A stretch of DNA of 64,000 nucleotides from Varroa destructor (taxonomy: Eukaryota; Arthropoda; Arachnida; Mesostigmata; Varroidae). A program made the translations under genes and the position numbers. Below are positions 1-13,186 of the stretch, one piece after another. The notes below the pieces were generated by a model. That model had not been told where the DNA came from. It searched no databases and worked only from the letters and a program-made list of their open reading frames with translations. Numbering within the stretch: position 1 is the stretch's first letter; every line of letters begins with the position of its first letter. The stretch is taken from NCBI RefSeq assembly GCF_002443255.2, contig NW_019211455.1, forward strand, positions 37,663,472 through 37,727,471, written 5' to 3'.

Positions 1-122
1 TGCATTTTGCGATTAAAACAAAGGTCATTTTTTTTCTGTTATCACGGTTTGTTTTTTGTGGAAGCACTAGCTCGCATGTATTAAGGGTTCCGTTCCATTG
101 ATTCGGACGACAGTAACTTCTG

Positions 123-289
123 ATGTATCGATCATTTAATCAATTTATTAGTCAAAATGACAGCCTTGATGATAGTCGGCTCCAGCGGAACGCCAGAGTA
201 ACTTGTGAATTTGAAGACTACTTTGACATTAACGAAATTTTAATGTTGAGCGAACGAACTCCGGTCGTAGTTTCCAAGGATATATGCAG
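123..289 (+). CDS. Psf3: Psf3 exon 1
   Basis: This exon encodes residues 1-55 plus two bases of codon 56. The donor is GTCAGT at 290. Reading through the donor would end nine codons on at a stop, so splicing is required. Joining to exon 2 gives ...DICR-LGFLD, as expected for Psf3. An in-frame TAA at 114-116 leaves ATG 123 as the first Met unless a 5' exon lies outside the window. Confidence 0.88.
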
Positions 290-3200
290 GTCAGTGCTAA
301 ATAAAAGTGTTCTTCAATAAATCTAATCGGATTAATTTGTGACCAGGGTACAATTGTTTTCCGAAAACGTTGGCGGTAGAAGCGTACTAGCTATAAATGG
401 CGTCGGTAAATGTATGTGGTACACAAACTAGGACAAGTTTCGCTTCTTACTGAATGACAGCATCTGGTTCTAAATTCAAACCATACTGACGCTGTAGCAC
501 AGATAAGTTCAAAGACTGACAGAGACACTGGGCATCTAAAAACCGTACGGGATTATTTGAAACTGTAAACCATTACAATGCGACCCGTTCGAGATCTACA
601 TAATCAGATGTAGACAAACAGTAGGGTGACTTATGGAGCAATCCTGTCTATACATATGGATTCGTTTGGCTTATAATTATAGATGTACAAAATATCGCGC
701 ATATTTGCGTAGCACCTTGGAAGAATTTCGAAATTCCCCCAGATATACTACACTGCATTTTATCGTGTATTTAATATCAGCATTGTTTAAATTTCTACAT
801 TTTATAACAATGGAATGATTAATGTTCACTATTCATATCATATTTTTATGCTTTTTACGCAAAAAATGTTTTTTCGATGACGGCATGGTTTTGCATCGCG
901 ACCACAAGATTTTTTTCCTACGACATCTTTTAATATAATCTAAAGAATATTCTTCGTGATTTCACGGCCACGTTTCGTGTACTTTTCGTTGCTTCTATTC
1001 TTACGACTTTAAAGGACGAACTCAATTGGATCGACGCTTGTAGCTTACGTCATGCGTATGAGCGATTTTCTTTTGAAGTGCATCATAAATAAATATGTAT
1101 AAAGCTACACATTCGAACTTCATTCTGTTTTTACGGACTTTTTAATACGTCTTTAGATATATATGTATATATATATATATATTTATATATAAAATCCTCT
1201 GTAGTACTTTTGCGACGTCTTGTGAGGAACCAGAAGCCTGGGAATATGTGTATAACCTTCCCGACCCAAGGTAGACTTGTATCTTACTGGCATTAGGCTA
1301 ACATTAATGCTTTTTTTTTTGATACGCTGTCAAGATTCGCATAGCCGACACTATTGCAAACGCGCAGTAATCTACATAGGGTAATTAACGAAACTGACTT
1401 AAATGGCGGTATGACACACTCTAGAAAAAGGTCTTCTACCAACTACAGTAGAGTCCTAATTAGAGAAACATGCTTGCATCTTAAAGAGTTTTCCTACACA
1501 TTCAGGTTAGGCTTTTTGGATCCTACGAGCGACCAGGCAGATCTCAGAAAAGGCACGCAACTCGAGTTGCCTCTTTGGCTTGCTAAGAATCTCTACAACA
1601 TGTACTCCGTCGACATCCAGTTACCCAAAGCGTTTAGTCATTTTTATGTGAATATTATGAGAGCGGACAGTTCCTGCGTTGACCTGAAAAGACTTCAACC
1701 TAACTACTACAAGGTATATTATATTCCATACTAAATATAGGTACATGCATCTGTATACGTTATACTGTGGAAAGTCGACGCCAGATGATCTAACTCCGGA
1801 CCAATTTATTCTCAATTCCCTTTCGAATTCATTAGATCAGAGGCCTGCAGGTCGGCGAGCATAATTAAAGGTGTTTTAATCTCTGCTCGTATCTGAAGTG
1901 CCGTTTATGCACTATAAAATACTTACGTCTTCGCACACCATACTGCTTCCGAGAAGTTACTTGCTGAAAAGCTATTGACAATCTAGGAAAGCAGGTTTTT
2001 TTTTTAAATCCATGAAACCATTCATAAACATTTGACTAGTCTACTTGGTTGCTGTATTTCGCCCATCGTGGCCCAACGACACCTCAAGTACAGAGTATCT
2101 GGGTAGAACTTCTAACGAAACGATAATCAGAATCGAAAAAATATCAATAACGAACGTTTATAGTAGGCGAGGCGGAAGTTATGACAAAGTGGAAACAAAG
2201 AAAATTGGATTTAGTGATGTAAACACTTCTAGAAGGTTAAATTAACTAACTTGTTTAATTTGAATTAATGGCTACTTTACCATAATATAACACTAAAATA
2301 TACTCGCGAGACTCAATCCGCATGAAGACTGTTTTTAACAGCATCAACTCAGACAAAAAAATGGCAAGAGTTTTAAAAATCACATTATTTTTTGATACAG
2401 TATCCCATCTTTCGGCATTCTAACAAGAGAATCATTTAATAACAAGAAACAAACAAACGTAATGTTTCGCTCATAATTCATCAATCTATTAATAATACTG
2501 TGCTAAGTAAGCATAATGTTGAATTTGTTTTTTGGTAGGGCCATTTTACGTTTTTTTACATTTCGACGATCTGGTGATTGGATATTCGTACTACAGTCGC
2601 CTGAGGGTAGATGAAAGTCGTTATCTGAAAAGTGTTACGAACTTTTTAAAATCTTAAAATACTGGGGAGGGCAATACACACAATGATACAGAGAGCAAGG
2701 GCATTTTCAAACGTTCTCAAAAGAAAACGATGAGCTTGTTTACATAATCTCTTTCCTCCGATTTCGGATCGGCGTGGCCCATATGCAGTGTGGTGGCACC
2801 TGGGCTTCGAACAGAAAGCCGGGAGCAAAACGTCAGGCTCCAATACAACGAAAAAAATATAATTATATTTTCATACTGCTTAGAGTAAGCAGGAACGGCA
2901 AGAAGGCTTTATAAACGCTATTATATTTTATAACAGTGGAATTATAGACAGATCTGGGGTCATGAATTCTGGGAGAATGCAGCAAAAATAAAGCTGAATT
3001 TAAATCTCGATGTATTAGATGTTTGTCTGAGCTCATAACCTTGGACCTGTTCTATTGTTTTAATGCGTGTTTTCGAGCAGGTGGGGCGGCAGTTAATGGC
3101 CTTACTTCCAATTGAAGCTCATCGGATTTCGGAACTCCTTGTCACCACCTTCAAGGGTCGTTTCCGGAAGATAACCGATGGAGCGCAGAACGCTCAAATT

Positions 3201-4236
3201 GAAGAAACGGATCAGGTTTGTAGAACACGAATAAGATAAGCTAACAAAATAATTTTGCTAAATTGCACTTAACAACAGCAACATTTTATTGGTGCTAACA
3301 TGAAGAATTTATGTTTTTTTGGTCAAGATTTGTTCCTAGCTTTTCAAGGGCATTGCCTTACATTCACATGAGAATTTTCTGAGTAAACGGAGCAGCTTAA
3401 TGTGCAATTTTAGATACGTTACCGTAGAAGCAGAACAGTCGCTTAGGTTTCTCTAGGAGAACAACGTGACGTTTCTATGCCATCTGCAGCCTGCTAGTAT
3501 CAATGTCTGTGAAAAAATGTTTGCTTAGCAATATTACTAAGTCATTGTCAAATCGGTTCAAAAAAACCGCCCTCTTCAGTTTGAGTCAATCCTACTTCGG
3601 TCTATAACGAAGTACTGTTTAACCTGTTTCGAGTCCGTTGTGCCAATTACATCCGCTAGAGGCTCGCTAATCGCACCATGGCACAATAAGTTTAAAGTGC
3701 ATTTAAAATTTAACTGCAAGTTATACTTGCAATTGATCAATAAGCCGGTATTGACAGCTTAGCTACTTAATATTAAGCCGTCGACAAATGGGCCCTAGAA
3801 TTTGATTTGAGCTTAATGCGTCCTATAAAAGACGTTAAACGTCACGCGCTACTCAAACTAACGCCACATTATCGAAACGTAAACAAATGTCTGCAGACAG
3901 CACAGGCTGATTTTTCAAGTCTTAGTTAGTAGAGCAGAATTACCGGTGCAATTGGTATAAATAAATACACGTTAACTGAACGTAATATTTATGGGGGGCG
4001 GGGAATTAATGAAGGTGACGGCAACTTTCGACAACGACGAGAGGGCTATGTTCCTTGAAGGCCAAAAGGTGATATTTGATTTGAAGAGGTGGCATGACAA
4101 AACCCGAAGGAACAAAATTCATACCGCAGATCTCGTCGTCAACCATCGGAAGCGAAAATGGGAAGCTCACTATAACGATAGTAATATTAGCGGAAAGAAA
4201 ATGAATCACAGCGACGGGACAAGCGGTAACCTGTAG
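123..4236 (+). CDS. Psf3: GINS complex subunit Psf3 (4 exons, 243 aa)
   Basis: Coding exons are 123-289, 1506-1713, 3081-3215 and 4015-4236. All junctions are GT-AG and phase is kept throughout (732 nt including stop). Psf3 is one of four GINS subunits (Sld5, Psf1, Psf2, Psf3). GINS joins Cdc45 and MCM2-7 to form the nuclear CMG replicative helicase. The family is recognised from the N-terminal block YFDINEILMLSERTPV (about residues 33-48), the signature QLELPLWLAK (74-83), the VDLKRLQPNYYK block (114-125), an RFRKI helix region (about 150) and the C-terminal NHRKRKWE, which resembles the vertebrate C-terminal NYKKRKF. Length is a little over the human protein (216 aa), with an extended N-terminus and tail. 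ATG 123 is preceded by an in-frame TAA at 114-116. The next gene is 12 kb downstream on the same strand. Identity is confident; the exact start and the fourth acceptor are less so. Confidence 0.93.
290..1505 (+). other. Psf3 intron 1
   Basis: A 1,216-bp AT-rich intron in phase 2, with donor GTCAGT and acceptor TTCAG. It contains a short TA-rich microsatellite at about 1157-1191. I see no other gene in it. Confidence 0.85.
1506..1713 (+). CDS. Psf3: Psf3 exon 2
   Basis: This exon encodes the end of codon 56 to residue 125. It carries the most diagnostic Psf3 block, QLELPLWLAK, followed by the conserved VDLKRL...YY stretch. The acceptor is TACACATTCAG and the donor is GTATAT at 1714 after Lys125, leaving phase 0. 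Confidence 0.94.
1714..3080 (+). other. Psf3 intron 2
   Basis: A 1,367-bp phase-0 AT-rich intron. ORFs inside it are short and unsupported. Nothing else was recognised. Confidence 0.85.
3081..3215 (+). CDS. Psf3: Psf3 exon 3
   Basis: 45 codons (residues 126-170), open in phase 0 between acceptor TTCGAGCAG and donor GTTTGT at 3216. The translation (GRQLMALLPIEAHRISELL, then TFKGRFRKI) matches the Psf3 helical region that in human reads GSQLL...ISQSLLQTFIGRFRRI. The exon is too short to stand out as an ORF and was found by walking the phase. Confidence 0.9.
3216..4014 (+). other. Psf3 intron 3
   Basis: A 799-bp phase-0 intron. Its 3' end is unusual: the last 25 bases before the only usable in-frame AG (4013-4014) are G/A-rich rather than pyrimidine-rich. 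No other feature was recognised. Confidence 0.75.
4015..4236 (+). CDS. Psf3: Psf3 exon 4 with stop
   Basis: Residues 171-243 plus stop. The stretch DERAMFLEGQK resembles the family EMERGLFQTGQK, and NHRKRKWE resembles the vertebrate C-terminal NYKKRKF. The frame is open from 3976, but exon 3 must join in phase 0, and AG at 4013-4014 is the only AG in that open stretch. About 20 residues follow the conserved end, so the tail is longer than in human. The acceptor is the weakest call in this gene. Confidence 0.82.
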   Translation: MTATFDNDERAMFLEGQKVIFDLKRWHDKTRRNKIHTADLVVNHRKRKWEAHYNDSNISGKKMNHSDGTSGNL

Positions 4237-4347
4237 TGCAAAACATATATACTACGATACTGAGTGGATTGGTAAAAAGTTGATTTGAAGAAATTAAGTT
4301 CTATCTGCAGAAACAGACTGAAAACATGGCACCTGCAACGCTCGTAT

Positions 4348-4353
4348 AATAAA
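4348..4353 (+). terminator. Poly(A) signal AATAAA for Psf3
   Basis: A canonical AATAAA lies 112 bases after the Psf3 stop and is followed by a T-rich stretch. This gives a short 3' UTR of about 130-150 bases. Placement is inferred from the motif only. Confidence 0.6.
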
Positions 4354-7300
4354 GCTGATTTTTTGTAAAAGACGAACTTGCTCTATTTATTGATGTTTTG
4401 TCCTTTGATCTTAATTGAATGAGGGAGGCATTCGTTACTCAACTTGAGTCTGCATGCATCTTATATTACAGATATGAAAACGTACTTGTCGAAATATTTG
4501 GATAAAAAGCGGAATTCAGGTAATCATAAAGCGTGGCCAATTAATTATTGTTTTTCTTGCTAAGTAAACCTCGTGTGTATAGAAACAAGCGAAACAAAGA
4601 TCTTGTTACATCTGCGAACCTTTCTAATAAACTAATAATTTTTTTAGGTAAACACAATTTTCGAGTATTGAATACTATACGACATCGCCAATTGATCTCA
4701 CTGTTATGGCTAAAAAGCACATTTTCTCAACTCTCTCCTTTGGAAGCTCAACTCAGGCCTTGTGCTTGTTAGAGCACAGGGCCTTCAGATGACCGGTGCT
4801 GGGTTTGCGAGTGTTCGAACCTAACGAAGACCAACTCGATCGCTGTTGAGCACCGTGCAGTCCTGCCGAATTTCACTTGAGCCTCTCGAATGGGCGCAAG
4901 CAAGATTATCTAGTAGTTGCCTTTTGATTCGTTCAGGCCGTTTCTCGCTTATTATATTCCATAGTGTTCCTATCACCAAACAGCTGTAGACATGACGGCA
5001 GAGGCTGTAGTGACAATAGAAATTGAAAGGGGAATAATTTCGAAGGAAATCAGAATTGCTGCCATGCTGCGACCCGCCAAAGACAGTTACTCGTTTAACG
5101 AAAGCAAAAACTAGCCGTATGATGTTCGTAGCAGTTCGCAAAAAATACGCGCTTTCTAAGTGTTTGTGCCGGGCGATATCAGGGTGATCAGAACACCCAA
5201 ATCAGCGACAAACGTAGCCAAACGGCACCATCCCGGCTGTGTAATTGCGTTTCAATTTGTCACCGCTCCTAATAGCTGTCGGCTGGCTCAGATCAAAGAT
5301 GTACACCCACTCCTACTAGCCCGAGCAACTCTTGGGGCTCCCATATGGCCGCGCCAATCAAGCGGGACGGCCCAATTAATCCACAGCACACGTTTAGAAT
5401 CCAAGGTTGAGTGTACGGGATCCAACCCGAATCTTAGACGAGCCAGTGAGTCCCGTTCAAAGGACGACCATCTCTTGTAAACGGTCGAAGCAGCACACGG
5501 CTGACGACATCACTGCCCTGAAACGTGCTAGAAGAAAAAGAAGAAGAAAAAGCTCGTTTATACCTGGGGCTATTGTTGCGGCTACTACTTCAAAAGGCAA
5601 ATACACACACCTACACCCCACACATACATAGATCCTTCGTGGGGTAATCAGTTTACACTGGACTCGCTTTTTTATGGTATTTTCTGTACTACTATCGAAC
5701 CCAGGTCTAAAGCGCTACAGCGTGCACAGAACTAGTCGCTCTCAAAAATAGAATGTGGTTACTAGGATATTTGAGTAAATTACATTGTACGGCCAGTATT
5801 TTAAAATGCTTTGAACTACTCGACCGGTATGCACTTTAGAATTATATATTTTGAATGTTTAAAGTTGTGTCTAAATATGTCAGTGGATTTATGTGTATGT
5901 ATCAGCCTTATGTTATTGAGAATTCTAAAATCGTGGTTTGTACGCTAACTGTAACGTGGGTATTGGTTAGATCATAACTTTTCTGTCAGAAACTTCGTCG
6001 TTCAACGCTCTTCATCTCACGTCAAAGGCAGTGGGTTTAAAACGTCTCGTATCTCCTGCCATGCAGAGTCGTATTTGCTTTAATCAACGCTTTACTACGG
6101 CCCAAGACAGTCCTGCGACATGCGTTTTATACCATAACTCTGTGTAAAGCTTGGCTAAGAAGCGTAGATCTAGCTCATACTTTCCACAAGCCCAGAGACG
6201 ACTTTCACTATCGAACAATTGTAGATTTCGTCATATCGAATCAGACTGAAAGGATAAAAGCGATCTTGTAAACATCATTCTCCGGAGGTTAGTTAGACAT
6301 TAAAGATACAGTTAGGAAACATCCAGAAGAGTTTTTAGATACAATGCAGAAGAATTTCACAGGAGTAAGGGGTCATGTGAGAAGATAGCGCGAAGACAAT
6401 ACATCCGCCATTAGCTCAGCGTTGCGGCTGTAAAAAAGGATAGCAAAGTTCGTCAACGCTTTCAATATTTGACCTAAGTAGCCGTCTACTGGTGCCTATG
6501 CTCTCATAACGCAAAAAGATGAAGTATGGTATAACTCGACATTAATGGAATCGTATGTTGCGCAATCCAGTCAACCAAGATTCTGTCCCGTCAAGGGCCG
6601 ACCGAGTTCCCGGTAGAGACAGAATTACCCGATTTGATTCATTGATATTAGTATAATGGAAGAAAGAACGATCTTCTATTTGAGACGCAACAGTGGGGTT
6701 GATGCTGTCATTACACGGTTTGCAAGGCTACAGTAAGGTAATCACGAGACTCACCTGGCAGAAAAAAGAAATCACGACCCTATCGGAAACTGACTGCAAA
6801 TATTATTGACTATTTCGTCTCCATCAATATCTTCAGAGTAACTGGAGTTAACTTAACGAGAAAAAATAACATTTTTGAGGCGAAAAATGGTCCAGCGTCC
6901 GTCTACATCTTATCCAGAAAATCTTGCTGGAAGTGTGATAAAATGCGATATATATAGCGAACCCTCTGCTAACACGAGCAGGTCTTTGTCCGGAGTTTCC
7001 AAGAGTAAAAAGCTTTCTGGCTGTTATTTTTATTTTATGACAAGGTAAGATGGGGCGGTTTCTGAATCTAGAATTTACAAGCTGGCTTGCTTCCTTTCAA
7101 TACTGCCCCAGTTCAGATGATATGTGCAGAAGACTTTGTACTATAAATATCTCCTCCTCTCCCCCGTCCCCTCTCCGGTGTTGCGTATACTTCTGAAGCA
7201 ACTAAAATATTAATCATATTTTGAAATCGTCTGCGTTAATCAGCCATGAGACTGACGTACGAGACGTCAGTATCTCCAAAAGAAACTAAGTAAAGCTGTA

Positions 7301-7996
7301 AAACGTCAGAGAATAATACTTGGAAAATCCTGAATTTGAATGAGCTATTACCGGGCTACCGAAACTAATTAAGTAGATATTGAGATTTCGGTAAGACTCG
7401 TACTAAGTTGAAGGGGAAGCCATGTCTGGATAAGTCTAAAAAATGCTTCAGTTTTTGGTATATTTTCTTCATACGAATCCTATCTGCAGATAATATTTCA
7501 AAACTTATGCAGCTGACATCAAAATCAGTGCAGAGGTCCAGAATGACAAATACATTAGCAGTGCTCAAGGACGTCTAAGATAATTTCTATCCCTTGTCAC
7601 AAAGCTGAGAGGTTTCAAGGCCGGCTTTTATATAAAAACGTGCAGCATATAAAAACGCCACTAGAAGTTTAGGGAATAACGTTGCAGAAGATGGTTACTG
7701 TCCCTAAATTTGGATAAAACCCTACATCATATTGATTTCGGGAAATTTTGGGACTAAATCAAATAGACTAAATAATGCATACAACGTTTTTATACGTTTC
7801 TTCTGCCTATTATTACATATGGCAGCCCTGTCTGGAAGTTAGGGCTAAAGCGAGACCAAGAATTGCTGCATAGAGCTCAAAGCCAAACACGTCTAACGAG
7901 TACGAAACAAGTAATACTGATTTCATTGCTCATGTTCACTTGACAAAAAATTTTGACATTTCGAGCAGTACGATTGGAGCGTCATAACATATATTT

Positions 7997-8015
7997 AAAA
8001 AAAAAAAAAAAAAAA
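7997..8015. repeat. Poly(A) homopolymer, 19 bp
   Basis: An uninterrupted run of about 19 A in AT-rich intergenic DNA. No target-site duplication or upstream retroposon body was seen. Confidence 0.9.
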
Positions 8016-10055
8016 GTATAAAATCCTAACCGAATGTTAAAAGTGTTATAAGAGTTATTATATAGAGCTTTGAAACCACCGTTAGGAAATTAGATCTTTA
8101 CATAATAATAGGCTCTCGTTAGACGTTTGATGGGGGCAGGCCTTCCATGCTAAGCCCAAACGCAGGCGATTCAAAGAACTTGCTCAAATCATATAAAAAA
8201 AAAAAACATGCTAAAGAAATAACGTGACACAGTCACCGAAGTAGCCTGAAATATTTATGTCGTATATAACGAGAAGAACTTTATGAAAACTGCTCTGCGG
8301 AGTTCAAGGATGCCATCCTGAGCCTGTAGGATGCACCCGTTCTAAGCCGGCTATCTGAACGTAACGAGGACCAATTAAAGGAGATTTCGAAGAAAGAAAC
8401 TGGCGACCAATTAGTAAAATGGTGAAAAAATCAACACTCTCATAAGACAGACACGTTATATCTATAGAATATGATCGAAAAATAGAAGCCTGAGTGCTCC
8501 ATGACCTGCGTGAGCATCACGACGAAATATGGCTACTCATTGTCCCTCAGCGTTTCGTCCAACAGCGAGCAACACGCAGTCATAATAACAAATTCTTACA
8601 CGATATTGTCACCGTGCCGCAAAATACTGTCTTTAAAAGCGCAGTCCCTAATCAACGATAAAGCCAGCAGTCAAAACCAACGATAAAGCAAATTTCAATT
8701 CCAAGAAGACGATCGTCTGCGTTTGGTAACACCGGAAGAGTCTTACACACTGGAAGGTGTTTGACAGTTAACGGGGATCTGTATATGAGCGAGCTGCATC
8801 GAACGAACGGGCTCTCAAACGGAAAAGATCAAAAGAGGTTTGGGCGTCAATAATTTTGGATCAACATAAAAATCATACTTTTCCACGACTACGTGAAGTC
8901 GCTCACGGCAAAGACGGTAAAGTCCACCGTGCAGGAGCCTGAGTGCCGTCAGATCCTCCATAGCTTGCTCCGACGGACTCTCGTTTTCTCAATAACTGGA
9001 AAATTAAATTAGTAGCCGTACATTTTACATTGGAAAGTGCTGGGCCAGTCCTTTTACACTAGACCTGAAAATTTCTGGCAAAAAAGGAAGAAATATGTCG
9101 GTTAATAAATATAGGAGGGTTGTCGGGAGTGACAGCAAATACATAATGAATTTCTTTGCTACTAGAATTCTTACAAAACGGGCTACGTTTGTAAAGTTAA
9201 AAATGAGAAAAAGAAGCTGAAAGCACGCTCTAACATAACACTGTGAATCGTTTGATAGTAGTATTTTCTCATTAGATGCTAGTTCTTTTTCAACGTAGCT
9301 TCAAGTCAACCTATACATTGGCCAAAAAAGGATAATCTTGGAAAGACGTTCACACGCCCACGGCGACGTCACGTTATGGCAAAACCCCACTATTATATTA
9401 AATTGTTAACCTAATGTCGTTTCGAATGCACTTTCTTATTGGTTGATTTACTTTTGGGAGGGAAATTCTACTTCGTGACAAGGTGCAATTAAATTTGAAG
9501 AACTAGAGAGCGATCGTCTACATATTTAAGACTCCACGCAATTCCGCATTGTACCGGGTACTCCATGCTTCTCAAAAAGATATTGGTTGCCGTTTCGCTA
9601 ATTAGATTTCCCTCTGGGAGTTAGCCCATAATTTCGACGGAACTCTCCCTTGAAACACTCGCACAGACACAATGAGGTAGGGTACGATATGGCTGAGGTG
9701 CGTGCTTGATGCTACCGCGTATTAATACTTGAAAGTGTTCGTCAGCAACGATGCCAAGAAAAAGCTACCAAACATTTGCGAGATGCGCCCGATTGCATCC
9801 CTAGTCTCTGCTGGCGAAACTATATCAGAAGCGTTAAGAGAACTTTGGACGGAAACGATTTGAATGAGTCAGGCAGGTCAGCGCCTTTGCCTCAGCGAAT
9901 AGCGTCCCGTGGATTCTGTCTTCTTCTGTGTGAGGACTTTGCAAATACATACACAGACGGTATCGATATATACACATACATACGAATTCAAACAGGCGGT
10001 GGCCATGGGTTCAACTGACATCCATTCTTCGGCGGCGGCAGCCGCAGCAGCAGCG

Positions 10056-10056
10056 T

Positions 10057-10089
<33 letters not shown>

Positions 10090-10090
10090 T
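10056..10090. repeat. (GGCT)n microsatellite
   Basis: About eight tandem GGCT units preceded by GGC/GCA triplets. It creates spurious Ala/Gly/Trp-Leu-rich ORFs on both strands. Confidence 0.92.
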
Positions 10091-13000
10091 CATCCGCTGT
10101 CCAGAGGGAGCCCGAGTAGAGGGTTTATAGAGAGTTTGTTATCGGCTTCCTCTTGCGCTGAGTCACCTTTACGTGAACAACTTGAACATTTCACCATTCT
10201 GCGAGGAACTACTTCGTTGCTGAGCTTCCTTTACCAGCAGCCGGCTGGCAGCTCAAGTTACTAACGTATTTATATCCAGTACCGACTTCAGTGTTCCAAG
10301 ATGTTCGCAGCTTTACACAGGAACATTACAAGCGAAAATCCACATAATAATTTCAATGGAACTAGCACGCACGCTTTAGTTCAGTTCAAGCGCCTCGCTC
10401 GACAGACGGACATGGCATACTTTCGAAAATATCTAAATGGACAGATTAAAGGAATACTAAGTTTTAGAAGATGCTATTTCGAAGCTAGTACACATCTCCA
10501 CGTATTCCACGAACGTTTCAGCTCTCAGGGTTGCTAGACGACAATGATCAACATACACCGTTGTACTTCCTGTAAGTACTGCTATGGATGTATTTTATAA
10601 ATGTTGGGTTAGTTGCGGGGTACTTGCTAGAAAGTGCTCCACACCAAAGTGCAAATTTGCAAATATGATTTTGGCGCCAGATTTGATCGGACCTGAAAAA
10701 TTGTTGAGAGAGTCGAGGGCGAAATGAATATACCATAATCCGCAGATAAATACACGCTTTTTAATGAAGGTTTAAATATCTTACACTTTTGTCATTTTTT
10801 TTTTTCTTCTTACACTGTCTAAATCTCTTACCGAGTCTCTTATCTATCTATCGAATGTCGAGCGAATATCAAGGCCTGCCGACTCTACGACAGCGTAAGA
10901 AAAATATGGACATTCACGCTAGACTTATATTCGAGGTGTTAGCCTAAAACGACCCGGCGGAATCTTCGGAAAGACGTGGCCACAGCCTCCAGATATCTCC
11001 TCGGTTGATCTGAGGTTATTTCAATAATAAGTAATAAAGGTGCTATTTCAAAGAACGGCAATTGTTTTAGTTACTTCTCCAACCTTCCGCGTGAGCAGTG
11101 CTTCAAGGGCATTGAAAGTTACACACAGTTTAATATTGTTTCCTTTTTGTTTGCCCGTTATCGTTTAATACTTAGGTATCTAGGCGACCGAAAACTCTGA
11201 CAACGACTAAATCGATGCGTGCAATGGTTTATATACCTCTGAATGAAGCTTTTCTATAATATAGAACATGATGTAATTCCGTGCGAGTTCCAGTATAAAA
11301 AAGATGCTCGACTTGAGAGAACGCTTGTAAAAAGACAGGAAAAGTCATAGGGTTTTTAGGGCAGCTAATTTGTTATTATAGTAATATAGAGCGACAAAAA
11401 ATCGTCTGCTTTCTCCCATGAAATTGAAAGCTATTTGTGTACGCAGCTTTACTGAGGGCTGTTTTCGGTTTCCCAATGAAGAGCCTAAGTCGTAAATAAT
11501 GTATGTTTTTATTCACGCTGCGTGGATAAACTCATTGTTAGAATAATCTATATTCAATGTTTCATGTATTCGGCCCAGCTACGGTCGAGCGGTGAGTAAC
11601 AGTAATGGAATTATATTAATGTTTTTATTATATGATTTTTCAACGAGTTCCACGCATCGAATCTTGCTCCAACCATATCCATATATAAACGCTATCGTAT
11701 TATGATATTGTTTTGTGTTTCGTGCAGTTTTGCTGTATATTTTTTTTTAATATAAATTTGGTTTGTTTTTACTGGTTGGAGCTGCTTACTCGAGCATATA
11801 ATAGGATACTAAGATAGGTAGTTTTTCGCTCCGTGCGATTCGGTAAGCTCTGTTCAAAATCTAACTAGCGATTAAAACGTTGGTTACGCAAGACTGTACG
11901 CTAAGACACCATGTTTCAAGGGGATATAGTTATTAAACTATTGAAAAATTAATTTACTTTTTTTTTTTTTACTATAGGCAGCTAAAGAACTCTAGCCTAC
12001 TGCTGCCAAGAACCTCGCTTGTTCCACGTAGATAAACTCACTGCATGATGCCAACACATGAAACGTAAACGCTGTGAATGCGGCCAGCGCCCCCAAGCGA
12101 AGCTTTTTCTCGTCCGGCGAAAAGCCAAGACGCACATACGCATTCGCCGCACCTCTTGTAGAAACATGTGAGTTAGCCATGTCGTAAAACCACGAGATTG
12201 TTAGGCTCCGCCTCCTCACGGGACGTTAGGCCCCGCCCAATTCGTCCCGGACCGCCAGCAGCTCGGCTCCAGCCAAGCAGTCGTACTGTCCATGAACACA
12301 CGAAAAAAATGAAGCTAGTAAGGGAATTGATCGTAGCGGCATCGTCGACGCGGTAGTACCGAGCATCGAAGGTCGTTCGACGGTTAGAACAAAGCATTCT
12401 GCCGTCATTCAGACCGATGTACTTTGCCTCGTCGTGTGGTCACCGATTTCAGAATTCGATTGACTCAAGAAGAACCTGTCAATGGTTAGCCGACATAAAA
12501 CAAAAGATATAAAGAATCGTTTTCTAAAAGAGGACCTTTTCTCTGTTTCTATACCTCTCGAATATGTTTGTGTGCGTTGGAAACATTTCCACAGTGTTTT
12601 TGTGTGTGTCTCGCTGTGTGTAAATTACGCTGTTGTGCGCGTTTAACAGTTTGTCCGTGGCAACAGACGCGATATTAACACCGTCTGCATCTTCATAATT
12701 GTTACTCTCGCGACAGTTGCTAACGTCACCATGACGAATCGTTCCGCTATGTGATCTTTACTCTGTACGTCTTTTCGTAATTACTCCCTAATCATATATA
12801 TCTACTTTGTGTTCTCGTGAAATGTGTATGTGCAAGTTTTTTGTGTGTCCACCAGTCTCCCTTGGCCTTCATTCGAGTGCATCTTGCAAAAGTCATCGTC
12901 GTCTTCGTTGTCATCTTCAGCACGCCCCATTCCCTCGTCACCGTCGTCAAACTCAGCGTTTGGCGGCGGGAAACTCCAACGGCACCGCCGATTCTCCGGC

Positions 13001-13153
13001 GTGAGAAGGCGAAGCGTTCTATGTCGTTGTCCTCCCTCGAGCCTGTCACTTTCGTTGTTTCACTCTCTCTCCATATACTTATCTGTGCCTGCCTGACTGT
13101 CTGTCTGTGTACTAGAGTCAGCGGGTACCTTGGCTTGCGCACGCGGCTGTTTC

Positions 13154-13186
13154 TCCGTTCGTCCGTCCGTCCGTCCGTTCGTTCGG
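13154..13186. repeat. (CCGT)n microsatellite
   Basis: Tandem CCGT/TCGT units in the GC-rich upstream region. Confidence 0.85.

Larger units (their letters stand above)
4354..11990. other. Intergenic, no recognised gene
   Basis: AT-rich DNA with no ORF I can assign. The longest ORFs are two of 106 codons facing away from each other (4821-5141 minus, 5160-5480 plus), in a slightly GC-richer patch. They show no recognised motif, and alternative frames are equally open. A 19-A run lies at 7997-8015 and a GGCT microsatellite at 10056-10090. Short interspersed open patches (for example 10301-10537 plus) could be single exons of an unknown gene, but nothing supports them. Confidence 0.5.

Noticed and set aside
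4740..4830. Possible tRNA or tRNA-derived SINE (a GTTCGAAC box near 4810)
   Set aside because: Flanking bases do not form a T stem or acceptor stem, and no convincing A box is at the right distance.
4821..5480. Two 106-codon ORFs back to back on opposite strands
   Set aside because: No motif, no splice context, and overlapping open frames elsewhere in the patch. Not supported as genes.
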